DNA of 64,000 nt from the NCBI RefSeq assembly GCF_001499905.1, contig NZ_LQIS01000005.1, forward strand, positions 1-64,000, in the 5' to 3' direction. Positions 11,201-17,979 of this stretch are shown here, piece after piece (positions within the stretch are counted from its first letter, which is position 1; each line of letters starts with the position of its first letter). Made by a program: the position numbers and the translations under genes. The notes under the pieces are model-generated. The model was not told the DNA's origin. It was given only the letters and a program-made list of their open reading frames with translations, and ran no database searches. Source of the stretch: Mycobacterium sp. GA-1285. GTDB lineage: Bacteria > Actinomycetota > Actinomycetes > Mycobacteriales > Mycobacteriaceae.

Positions 11201-13244
11201 TTGCGGCCATCCGGCCGCCCGCGGCCAGACTGCCGAAGAGGCGTCCGCGTTCGGCCATCAGCCGCGCCCCGTCCTCGAGGCTGAACACCCCAGCGACACA
11301 GGCCGCCGAATACTGGCCGACGCTGTGGCCCAGCACGACGTCTGGTTCCATACCCCACGACTGCCAGAGAGCGGCCAACCCCATTTCCACCGCGAACAGC
11401 GCGGGCTGTGCGTACGCGGTCTGACGCAGCGTGTCATTCTTGGTCGGGCTGTCGACATCGAAAATGACGTCGAGCAAGGGCTTTTCGGGAAGGTCGTCGA
11501 CCGCAACCGCGCACCGTCTCAAGGTCGCGGCGAACACCGGTTCCGTATCGAACAGCTCTCGGGCCATCCCGGGGTACTGGCTGCCCTGTCCGGTGAACAA
11601 CCAGGCCGTCTTCGGCACCTCGGAGCTTTCTCCGCGGACCAGTCCCGGCGCGGGGCGGTCCTCCGCGAGTGCACCCAGTAACTCGATGGCGGATTCCCTC
11701 GAGTTGGCGACGACCGCGGCCCGGTGGGCCAGGTGTGCACGTCCCGCCCCGGCGGTGTAACACACGTCGGTCAGCGTGGCCTCCGTGTGTGCGACCAACC
11801 AGTCGCGGTAACGCGCGGCGAGCTGCCCCAAAGCGGTCGGCGTGCGCGCAGAGAGTGGAAGGAGGTGGAACCGGCGGTCCGGGGTGGAAACGACACGATC
11901 GTCGACCGCCCTAATTGTTTCGTCAGGTGGTGCTTCCTCGATGATGACGTGAGCGTTCGTGCCCGCGAACCCGAATGAGCTGACACCGGCGATACGTGGC
12001 GCGCCGTTGCGTTCCCAGGCGATCGGCTTCTTGACGACCTCCACCGGGAGCCGGTCCCAGGGGATATGGGGTGACGGCTGCTGGAAGTGAAGATGCTGCG
12101 GCAGCATCTCGTTCTCGAGCGACAGGATGACCTTGATGACTCCCGCGATACCCGCGGCCGCCTCCAAGTGACCGATGTTCGTCTTAACCGACCCGAGCAA
12201 CAGCGGCCTGCTTGCTTCTCGTCCGTCACCGAGCACCGCACCTGCGGCCTGGGCTTCGATCGGGTCACCGAGCGAGGTCCCGGTGCCGTGCGCCTCCAGG
12301 TACCCGACGGCGCCGGGTTCGACACCGGCACGCTTCAACGCATCAGTGATAACTCGTTGCTGTGCAACGCCGTTGGGCACCGTCAAGCCACCCGACGCGC
12401 CGTCTTGATTGATTGCGCTGCCCCGGATCACGGCTCGAATCCGGTCACCGTCACGAACCGCGTCCTCGAGCCGCTTGATGACGATGACGCCGCACCCTTC
12501 ACCCCGCACGTAGCCGTCCGCGGCCGCGTCGAACGTCTTGCAACGACCGTCGGGCGCGAGCATGTGTGCGCTGGAGAAGGTGATCATGGTCGCCGGTGTG
12601 AGCAGAACGTTGACCCCGCCTGCGAGGGCAAGATCACATTCGCCCAAACGCAGCGCTTGGCAAGCCTGATGCATGGCTACCAGGGACGAACTGCACGCCG
12701 TGTCGACGGCGACTGCCGGTCCTTGCAATCCCAACCTGTAGCTGATCCGGCCCGCTGCCGCAGCATGCGACGTACCGATCGCCATGTAGGCCTCGATCTC
12801 CGGGTAGGTCAGCTCGTCGGACGCCATTCCCAGGTAGTCGTGGGTGGACATACCCACGAACACCCCGGTATTCGTGCCGGCTAGAGCCGTTGGCGCCGTT
12901 CCGGAATGCTCCACGGCGTGCCAGGCTGTTTCCAATAACAGCCGATGTTGCGGGTCCATCAACCTGACCTCGCGCGGCGACACGCCGAAGAACGGCGCAT
13001 CGAAACCCGTTGCGTCGTCAACAAAACCGGCACGACGCGTCACTACCTTGCCGGGGGCGTCCGGATCCGTGTCGAAGAACTCGTCGGCATCCCACCGGTC
13101 TTCTGGCACCTCCGATACCGCGTCGCGGCCCTCGCGCAGTACTTCCCAGAACTCATCGGCGTCCCGGGCGCCCGGAAAGCGCGCTGCGTAACCGATGACT
13201 GCAAGACGCGAGCCCGGCTCGAACGGATTTACGGCGGATACCAT
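2211..13244 (-). CDS. Two-module type I polyketide synthase (phleic-acid type, trehalose polyphleate locus)
   Basis: This 3677-aa synthase has two modules. Module 1 is KS (Cys184 in VDTACSSS), AT (Ser641 in GHSVGQ), KR (TGGLGAIG near residue 1192) and ACP (Ser1505 in LGMDSL). Module 2 is KS (Cys1738), AT (Ser2200), DH (His2498, HxxxGxxxxP motif), ER (about 2980-3290), KR (about 3310) and ACP (Ser3613). Both AT domains carry HAFH, the malonyl-CoA signature, so the chain should be unbranched. There is no thioesterase, fitting direct transfer by a PapA acyltransferase. The neighbours papA3, mmpL10, fadD23 and the PE-type acyltransferase match the M. smegmatis trehalose polyphleate locus (MSMEG_0408 type). 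The ATG at 13244 was chosen because GGGAGG precedes it; a longer frame starts at 13316 without such a site. Confidence 0.9.
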   Translation of the reverse strand: MVSAVNPFEPGSRLAVIGYAARFPGARDADEFWEVLREGRDAVSEVPEDRWDADEFFDTDPDAPGKVVTRRAGFVDDATGFDAPFFGVSPREVRLMDPQHRLLLETAWHAVEHSGTAPTALAGTNTGVFVGMSTHDYLGMASDELTYPEIEAYMAIGTSHAAAAGRISYRLGLQGPAVAVDTACSSSLVAMHQACQALRLGECDLALAGGVNVLLTPATMITFSSAHMLAPDGRCKTFDAAADGYVRGEGCGVIVIKRLEDAVRDGDRIRAVIRGSAINQDGASGGLTVPNGVAQQRVITDALKRAGVEPGAVGYLEAHGTGTSLGDPIEAQAAGAVLGDGREASRPLLLGSVKTNIGHLEAAAGIAGVIKVILSLENEMLPQHLHFQQPSPHIPWDRLPVEVVKKPIAWERNGAPRIAGVSSFGFAGTNAHVIIEEAPPDETIRAVDDRVVSTPDRRFHLLPLSARTPTALGQLAARYRDWLVAHTEATLTDVCYTAGAGRAHLAHRAAVVANSRESAIELLGALAEDRPAPGLVRGESSEVPKTAWLFTGQGSQYPGMARELFDTEPVFAATLRRCAVAVDDLPEKPLLDVIFDVDSPTKNDTLRQTAYAQPALFAVEMGLAALWQSWGMEPDVVLGHSVGQYSAACVAGVFSLEDGARLMAERGRLFGSLAAGGRMAAIFTDADRVESRTDEFPSLSVAAYNGTNTVLSGPAEDLEKAVAGLTADGVRCDWLETSHAFHSALLEPILDDFEAFAQQFQFNPPQRILIDNRTGVALGRSVKLDGSYWRRHARQPVEFAKSVRTLADQNCKVLLEIGPRPVLTATALGAWPNPSTAPRVIASLRENTADHRQITEAVADAYVSGHLLDFDALKQPRARKVDLPLYPFEHRDYWYRDNRERPNLRQNVEGPRTEAVRLLEDGRIEELAALLDGANDDQQTVDVLNRLAAQHNRQRATHSITDDRYEVRWEKATTASPTAEAAPGCSWLLITDDSDPVQPLIDALSADGHRCRIATLPLSDTDEERLLQELRAAAEEHPPLRVMYVPTAESPSMESLQRMQHRVLGGTRRLFRAVVASGLRAPIWLVTRGAQRVIDGDAVAPDQSCLWGFGRAAALELPQVWGGLADLPPGREIRADDWSRLVNRILTSTNSTARNDQLALRDDGDFVPRLVRRADQPSGVPMTLRNGATYLITGGLGAIGLEIAGYFATHGATHLVLTSRRVPNDAVQRRIDALSERHGCEIRVVAADVADAHAVASLLSTVRAEGPPLAGIVHAAGEVGTTPLSDADFETLQAEVDRVFAGKVWGAWHLSEAAVDLRLDFFISTSSIASVWGGYGQTAYGAANAFLDGLAWRMRERGICGSSVNFGPWSAGMADAESRARLDQRGVKTLSPADALAGLSDVVSASAAQGVVARIDWARFLPLYHQTGKRAFLAHLEDEVPTELSAQAVLPSGNTQFVEQLINAPVQQRRKLVSDYLRGAVAEVTRVDAAQIREDAGFFDLGMDSLMAVELRRRIEQAVGHEIPITLVMDHPRLSDVVEYLLGDVLGLTEQAAAASPVASAVTRTDEPIAIVAVSCRFPAAPDPEAFWELLSGGVDAIREVPEDRYDIDEFYDPDPEAPGKIYSRFGGFLDEIDGFDPEFFGISPREAVWIEPQQRLTLETAWEGLERAGYAPSALRGSRTGIFMGVAANEYAHLLSSESVDKIEPYFITGNALNAVSGRVAFALGLEGPAVAVDTACSSALVAVHQACQALHAGDCDMALAGGVNVLLSPVTVIAASRARMLSPVGRCKTFDASADGYVRSEGCGILVLKRLSDAVRDGDRVHAVISGSGVNQDGASSGLTVPNGGAQQRLIDAVLARAGVAGGDVDYLEAHGTGTPLGDPIEVQAAAAAYGAGRDPNRPLLMGSVKTNVGHLESASGSAGLIKVVLSLQNGLLPRSLHFDNPSPHIPWGSLPVRVVDETIPWQTNGRPRRAGVSSFGFTGTNAHVLIEEAPATERAEDSAGMATEDSPQTAAGEQPVHVLTLSARSPEALIALAQRYGAWFERNSTADLADVCLTAGTCRSHFEHRAALVVDSVQSAREGLAELAENRQRPGLLRGECADRPTTAWLFTGQGSQYPGMARELFDAEPVFAETVRRCADAVDGMLPRSLLDVVFSTNRDDAQVLQHTSFAQPALFAVEMGLARLWQSWGVEPDVVLGHSVGQYAAACVAGVFSLEDGARLMAERGRLFGSLPEGGRMVAIFTDAKLVEEIAGDFPRVSVGAYNGPNTVLSGPGEDLEQIVAKISDEGIRCTWLDTSHAFHSELLDPVLGEFQSYAEQLQFAAPTLPLVCNRTGAVLTPQTPLDAQYWRRHSRQPVQFAESVRTVAALGCSVLMEIGPQPVLTGAAVQVWPEHMPAPRAVVSLRKGIDDRRQIAEGLASAYVGGHRLDFAALHRQRSSRVELPTYPFQRRRFWPKTSGITVDGPAVSGLLGSAKDLASGDSVYTTRLSVKSQPWLSDHVIYGTVVVPGATYVAMVLAAVGAPNRAKDIFFYEPIILPDKSSREVQLTLHPLDNDGELSFTLHSRPFGVRDAEWSLNADGTVVGTDPTATDEPVSQSEEPISEAVERLGRMRTQDLFETFADAELVWGPTWSSSLKSLWVGEGEAIGDILVGEDLTDHLGTEPMHPVLMDLCTGVTFPAFPSHLALERGVNDMFLPLRYGQVWLNERIPRRFYCRAKWHASGVDNETQVFDLDFVDRDGRLLGGIREFTVKRAPREALLRGLGGDVTRLLYTLGWHEVPLPPLSDDAAPTNGTWLIAGFDELASTVPGCIPFDRTTDSATLGALLLDAYDRGVGFSGVVWRATVPQTDESSAEIVARLEAEIVNLLSAVHAVQGGSGKEGVKLPGGMWIVTERAVATESGEPVDPVQAALWGFGRTVINEEPALRCKLVDGDGSPEAVRVLVSLLAKPIDEPELALRQGKLLASRLLPWARSGHLTVPRSSDYILAPTERGAIDNLRLTEADVPPPGEGYVQVQVEAAGLNFRDVLNVLGLYPGDPGPIGGDFAGIVTQLGDGVTGIEVGQRVYGFMQGAFCSRFNVPLQLVAPIPKGLDAVAAATIPAAALTVRLAFDWAQLKAGDRVLIHAASGGVGLYAVQMAQQHGAVVFATASKYKRSTLRKMGVKYVYDSRTTDFADQILADTDGAGVDVVLNSLTNEGFLEATVRATAHNGRFAEIAKRDIWTPEQMAATRPDIAYEIIALDMTALQNPDHVKRLLTEVSDGMASREWKPLPAEIYPITEARAAFRRMQQARHIGKIVLQIPNPLQPKPNRSYLVTGGLGAIGLRMAAHLAQLGAGDIVLTSRREADAAAQRTIDEITERYKCRIHTFPADVGDEEEVAGLLDRIRADLPPLAGVAHLAGVLDDALLSQQEIGRFRTTLRPKAFGACHLDRLTQADDLDFFIVSSSVSSIFGSPGQANYATANALLDGLVARRRAAGLPATGLNFGPWSDGGMASSEAVRANLNAQGLVPLEPSTALSALAEVVANGTGQATIVKANWQRAAKLLGAARPPILDLVLPRPEGEVTGDSELLRQLQEIPVPQRAGFVTEFLQREVQNFLRLAQPPAATSRFLDLGTDSLMAIELRNRLHSQFGGAFTINATAVFDYPTIGGLAEYLVGQLPDADAPEESVPQTVLAAEPGGD

Positions 13245-13463
13245 GCCGTGGTCCTCCCTTGCGGCGGCGCTGTGAGGGTGGCCGCTGAGGCATCTGTCTC
13301 GCGCCGGAAAGTGCAACTCCCCCCGAGACTATGGCATCTCCCCGCGCGGCATGGCCGTCTTCGCGTCCCAGGTTCGGCGAACGCCGACGCCCACGCTCGA
13401 AGCGGGGGTATGTTGATCCACCACGGCTGTTGTGGCTCCGCAGCCGAGCGGGAGGATGGCGTT
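13245..13463. promoter_or_regulatory. Divergent promoter region between pks and papA3
   Basis: This 219-bp gap separates the divergent starts. On the minus strand TAGTCT (13331-13326) fits the mycobacterial TANNNT -10 element for pks. On the plus strand TATGTT (13409-13414) could serve papA3, giving a leader of about 40 nt that ends in GGGAGG. No clear dyad operator was found. Both assignments are inferred from hexamers only. Confidence 0.35.
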
Positions 13464-14885
13464 TTGCGCATCGGCAAGATCACAGTTGGCGCACTTGACG
13501 AATGGTCACTGAAGCCGGGCACCGTCACCTCTTGGCATCCGACGGCCTCCGCCCAGGAGAAGGCGCGGCGAGCGCCGGTCAGCGCGGTGCCCATCAGTTA
13601 CATGCAACGCCAGCATCTCCGCAATTTCTGCGAACGGACATCCGCGGGGCTGAACTTCTCCCGACAGATCATCGCGAGCTGCGACGTCGTCGGCCAGTGC
13701 GACATCACGGCGATGGACCACGCCGTCAACGCCTATCTGCGGCGACATGACACTTTCCGCAGTTGGTTCGAACACACCGACGAGGGGGAGTTCATTCGGC
13801 ATGCCCTCGAGGATCCCGCCGACATCGAGTTCATGCCCGTCAATCACGGCTACCTGACCGTTGATGAGATACACGCCCATGTGGTGGGCATACCGACCCC
13901 ACTGGAATGGGCCTGCTTCACTTTCGGGATCATCCAGAACGAGGACTACTTCACTTTCTTCGCCGCCGCGGATCACGTTCACGGAGACGCGACATTGATC
14001 GGCACGACCATGTTGGAAGCAAATGGCATGTATTCGTCGTTCAACGCGAGTGGAAACGCGCTCACACTTCCCGATGCCGGTAGCTTCGACGATTTCTGTG
14101 TCCGAGAGCGCGAGCGCACGTCAGCTTTGACCGTGGATTCGCCTGAGGTTCGGGCTTGGATCGATTTCGCCGAAGCCAACAACGGCGGCTTCCCGGAGTT
14201 TCCGCTCCCACTCGGTAATCCGCTCGAGTCGAGCAGCAGCGACATGATGTCGGAAGTGCTCATGGACCCGGCTCAGACGGAGCGCTTCGAATCAGCTTGC
14301 ACAACAGCTGGCGCGCGCTTCATCGGCGGCTTGTTCGCCTGCCTTGCCCAGGTCGACTACGAGCTGACCGGTGCCCTCACCTATTACGGGCTCACTCCGC
14401 GGGATTCACGGAGCGCGACGGACAATTTCATGACGCAAGGATGGTTCACCGGCCTGATTCCGATCACCGTGCCGATCGGCGCCGCGTCCTTCGCTGACGC
14501 CGCTTGGGCAGCGCAGGCGGCTTTCGACTCGAATCTGAATATGGCGAAAGTGCCCTACTACCGCGTTCTGGAGTTGGTGCCTTGGCTGAGTTGGCCCCAG
14601 CCGAATTTCCCTGTCTCGAATTTCTTCCACGGTGGCGCCGCTCCGCTCAACGCTGTCCTGGCGGCCGCCGACATGGGTCTGGCGAACAATATCGGGATAT
14701 ATCCGGATGGTCGTTTCTCGTATCAACTCACCATCTACATATTCCGCTACGGCGAGGGCACGGCGATGGCGATCCTGCACCCCGATAATTCGGTCGCAAG
14801 AAAATCGGTCGCCCGCTATATGAACACGATGAAAACGGTGTCGGAAATGGTTGCCGACAGCGGGAACTGGGGGGGTTACGCATAG
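13464..14885 (+). CDS. papA3: Polyketide synthase-associated acyltransferase PapA3
   Basis: PapA proteins transfer PKS- or FAAL-derived acyl chains onto trehalose. This 473-aa protein has the condensation-type HxxxD motif: His171 and Asp175 in DHVHGD. M. tuberculosis PapA3 is of nearly the same length. The TTG at 13464 was chosen because GGGAGG lies 8 nt upstream and because it gives the family's usual N-terminus (LRIGKITVGALDEW); the in-frame sequence continues far upstream into the antisense of pks and is not credible as coding. The gene is divergent from pks and 27 bp before mmpL10, so papA3-mmpL10-fadD23-acyltransferase probably form one transcript. Its likely job is acylation of trehalose to diacyltrehalose precursors of polyphleates. 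Confidence 0.9.
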   Translation: MRIGKITVGALDEWSLKPGTVTSWHPTASAQEKARRAPVSAVPISYMQRQHLRNFCERTSAGLNFSRQIIASCDVVGQCDITAMDHAVNAYLRRHDTFRSWFEHTDEGEFIRHALEDPADIEFMPVNHGYLTVDEIHAHVVGIPTPLEWACFTFGIIQNEDYFTFFAAADHVHGDATLIGTTMLEANGMYSSFNASGNALTLPDAGSFDDFCVRERERTSALTVDSPEVRAWIDFAEANNGGFPEFPLPLGNPLESSSSDMMSEVLMDPAQTERFESACTTAGARFIGGLFACLAQVDYELTGALTYYGLTPRDSRSATDNFMTQGWFTGLIPITVPIGAASFADAAWAAQAAFDSNLNMAKVPYYRVLELVPWLSWPQPNFPVSNFFHGGAAPLNAVLAAADMGLANNIGIYPDGRFSYQLTIYIFRYGEGTAMAILHPDNSVARKSVARYMNTMKTVSEMVADSGNWGGYA

Positions 14886-14912
14886 CGTGGAGCGGCGGGG
14901 GGTGAGGGAGAT

Positions 14913-17900
14913 ATGTGGCGGCTAGCCCATTTCGTCGTGCGGTGGCCCTGGATGGTGATCGGGGTCTGGCTGGCGATGGCACTGGCGCTGCCGCTGACAT
15001 TCCCCTCCCTCGACGAGATGGCCGAGAAACACCCGCTCGTCATCCTGCCCGACGACGCACCGTCGAGCGTCACCGCCAAGAAGATGGCAGAGGCTTTCGA
15101 CGAGTCGGGCTCGGACAACCTCTTGGTGATCGCATTCATCAACGAAGCCGGACTGGTGCCCGCCAATGAAAGCACCTACCGCAAGGTGGTTGATGCGCTG
15201 CACGACGACGTCACCGACGTCGTGTCGGTGCAGGATTTCCTCAGCACGCCACAGTTGCGCCCGTTTCTGACGAGCGAAGACAAGACGACCTGGGTACTGC
15301 CGGTCAGCCTCGAAGGCGAGCTGGGGACACCGCGGGCCTTCGAGTCGTTCAACCGGGTGTCCGACGTCGTCAAGCACAACGTCGGCGGAAAGGACGCGAC
15401 CGGAGCCCTCACCGTCTACATCACCGGTCCTGCGGCGACCGTCGCCGACCTCACTGTCGCCGGCCAGCACGATCGCCTGCCGATCGAGATCGCGATCGCT
15501 GTCCTGGTCCTCACCGTGTTGTTGTTGGTTTACCGCAGCTTGGTCACGATGATGCTGCCGCTGGTGACCATCGGATCGTCGCTACTGATCGCGCAAGCTG
15601 CGGTAGCCGGCTTCTCCGAGCTGACCGGTTCTGGCGTCTCGAACCAGTCCATCGTCTTCCTCAGCGCGATCATGGCGGGTGCCGGAACCGACTACGCGGT
15701 CTTCCTCATCAGCCGCTTCCACGACTATCTGCGAAGAGGTGCCGATATCGAGCGAGCGGTCACGGCCGCACTGATCTCGATCGGCAAGGTGATCACCGCA
15801 TCTGCGGCCACGGTTGGCATCACCTTTCTGCTGATGAGCTTCACCCAGATGGGAGTGTTCAAGACGATAGGGGTCTCGTCGGCGATCGGGATCGGCATTG
15901 CGTTCCTGGCCGCGGTGACTCTACTACCGGCGATTCTGATGATCGCCGGACCGCGCGGTTGGGTGAGACCGAGGCGCGAGCTGACGACGCGGTTCTGGCG
16001 ACGCTCAGGTATACGGATCGTGCGCCGACCCGTGCCGCACCTCGTCGCCAGTCTGCTGGTGCTGATCCTTTTGGCCAGCTTCGCAATGTTCGCGCGATTC
16101 AACTATGACGATCGCAAAGCCGTGGCGGCGTCGGCGGAGAGCTCGGTCGGGTACGCGGCCCTGGAACGTCACTTTCCCATCAGTCAGTCCATCCCCCAGT
16201 ACATCCTCGTCCAGTCTCCGCATGACCTACGCACACCGCGCGGTCTCGCGGACTTGGAGCAGATGGCGTCGCGCATCGCCCAACTGCCGGATGTTTCTCT
16301 CGTCAGCGGTGTCACACGCCCGCTGGGAGAGGTGCCCAGAGAGTTCCGGGCCACATTCCAGGCGGGACTCGTCGGTGACCGGCTGTCCGCGGGCTCCGCC
16401 CAAATCGCCCAGCGCACAGACGATCTGAACGAATTGGCAACCGGCGCCAACACGCTGGCCGACTCCCTCGTCGACATTCGTGCACAGATCGATTCCATCG
16501 CGCCGAGTATCAGCAGTCTGCTCGAGGCCGTCTCATCGGTGAAAGCCCAGTACAGCGGCGACACGTTGGTCCGGTACGTCGAAATCGCGGCCAAGCTCAT
16601 CGACAGCCTCAACAAGCTCGGCACCGCCTCGGGCATGAGATTCGCCGCCGTCGAGGACATGTTCGCCTGGATGGGACCCGTGCTGTTCGCACTCGACGGC
16701 AACGCGGTCTGCGATGCCGATCCGTCTTGCAGAGCCACCCGTGCCCAGTTCCAGCGCATAGTCGATGAAAGTAACGACGGAAGCCGCAACCAGATCAATC
16801 AGCTGGCGGGCGAGTTGCAGAGTGTCGAGAACGAGCAGGCCTTCAAGGCCACGCTGAACAAGCTCAACGCTGCGCTGACCGCCGTGAGCGAGGCGGTCAG
16901 TGAAATGGGACTGGACAAACCGGGCGGTATCGAGGAGGGTCTGGCCGCTCTGCAGAAGGGCGCCGACCGCCTGGCCGGAGGAAGCCAGCAAGTGGCCGAC
17001 GGAGTCGACGAACTGGTCGAGCAGATCAAGCTGATGGCCACGGGCCTCGACCAGGCATCGTCTTTCCTGATGACAATGCGGCACGACGCAGCAGACTCCT
17101 CGATGGCGGGGTTCAACATCCCGCCCCAGGTCTTGGACTCAGTGGAGTTCAGGAAAGCCGCTGAGGCGTTCGTCTCGCCGGACGGCCGCTCGGTGCGATA
17201 CCTGGTGCAGACCAAACTCAACCCGTTCAGTTCTGAGGCGATGGATCAGGTCGAGACGATCAACGACGTCGCCCACGGCGCTCAGCCCAACACTGCCCTC
17301 GCAGACGCGTCGATATCGATGGGCGGATTCCCCGCCGCGCTGCGGGACACACGCGACTACTACCAGAACGACATCCGATTCATCATCCTCATGGCGCTCA
17401 TCGTCGTCATGTTGACGTTGGCCGTGCTGTTGCGTTCGATCGTCGCTCCGCTTTATCTCGTCGCTTCGGTCGTGGTCTCCTACTTCGCGGCAATCGGTGT
17501 CGGCGTCTTGACGTTCCAAGTGATACGCGGCGAGGAATTGCATTGGAGCGTGCCTCCACTGGCCTTCGTGGTGCTGGTCGCAGTGGGCGCCGATTACAAC
17601 ATGCTTTTCGTGTCGCGGCTGCGTGACGAATCGCCCCACAGCGTGCGTTACGGCGTCATTCGCACCTTGAGCTCGACGGGTGGTGTGATCACGGCGGCGG
17701 GCCTGATTTTCGCCGCCTCGATGGCCGGGCTTCTGTTCTCGAGTATCGGCACCGTGGTCCAGGGTGGTTTCGTGATCGGCGTGGGAATTCTGCTGGACAC
17801 CTTCGTGGTTCGCACCATCACGGTTCCCGCCGTCGCTGCGTTGATCGGCAAGGCGAACTGGTGGCCCTCGCGGATTCGAGGGCCATCATCGAGTACCCGG

Positions 17901-17921
17901 ATGCCGGCCGAGATCAGCTAG
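14913..17921 (+). CDS. mmpL10: RND-family lipid transporter MmpL10
   Basis: This 1002-aa inner-membrane RND transporter should move acyltrehalose intermediates across the plasma membrane. It shows an N-terminal transmembrane helix (about residues 12-30), a periplasmic domain, a helical bundle with the GTDY motif (Gly258-Tyr261), a second large periplasmic domain rich in predicted coiled helices (about 480-740), and a second bundle with GADY (Asp894, Tyr895). These Asp-Tyr pairs are the proton-relay residues conserved in MmpL proteins. Length equals M. tuberculosis MmpL10. The ATG follows GAGGGAGAT. It sits between papA3 and fadD23 as in the M. smegmatis trehalose polyphleate locus. Confidence 0.93.
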   Translation: MWRLAHFVVRWPWMVIGVWLAMALALPLTFPSLDEMAEKHPLVILPDDAPSSVTAKKMAEAFDESGSDNLLVIAFINEAGLVPANESTYRKVVDALHDDVTDVVSVQDFLSTPQLRPFLTSEDKTTWVLPVSLEGELGTPRAFESFNRVSDVVKHNVGGKDATGALTVYITGPAATVADLTVAGQHDRLPIEIAIAVLVLTVLLLVYRSLVTMMLPLVTIGSSLLIAQAAVAGFSELTGSGVSNQSIVFLSAIMAGAGTDYAVFLISRFHDYLRRGADIERAVTAALISIGKVITASAATVGITFLLMSFTQMGVFKTIGVSSAIGIGIAFLAAVTLLPAILMIAGPRGWVRPRRELTTRFWRRSGIRIVRRPVPHLVASLLVLILLASFAMFARFNYDDRKAVAASAESSVGYAALERHFPISQSIPQYILVQSPHDLRTPRGLADLEQMASRIAQLPDVSLVSGVTRPLGEVPREFRATFQAGLVGDRLSAGSAQIAQRTDDLNELATGANTLADSLVDIRAQIDSIAPSISSLLEAVSSVKAQYSGDTLVRYVEIAAKLIDSLNKLGTASGMRFAAVEDMFAWMGPVLFALDGNAVCDADPSCRATRAQFQRIVDESNDGSRNQINQLAGELQSVENEQAFKATLNKLNAALTAVSEAVSEMGLDKPGGIEEGLAALQKGADRLAGGSQQVADGVDELVEQIKLMATGLDQASSFLMTMRHDAADSSMAGFNIPPQVLDSVEFRKAAEAFVSPDGRSVRYLVQTKLNPFSSEAMDQVETINDVAHGAQPNTALADASISMGGFPAALRDTRDYYQNDIRFIILMALIVVMLTLAVLLRSIVAPLYLVASVVVSYFAAIGVGVLTFQVIRGEELHWSVPPLAFVVLVAVGADYNMLFVSRLRDESPHSVRYGVIRTLSSTGGVITAAGLIFAASMAGLLFSSIGTVVQGGFVIGVGILLDTFVVRTITVPAVAALIGKANWWPSRIRGPSSSTRMPAEIS

Positions 17922-17979
17922 CCGAGGCTGAGCAGGTCACAGGTCAGATATTGGAACAACACGCGGAGCGGCCAGGATT

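Noticed and set aside
12945..13463. Long N-terminal extension of papA3
   Set aside because: The in-frame upstream sequence is antisense to the PKS start and its own RBS-supported ATG; the TTG at 13464 with GGGAGG fits the family length.
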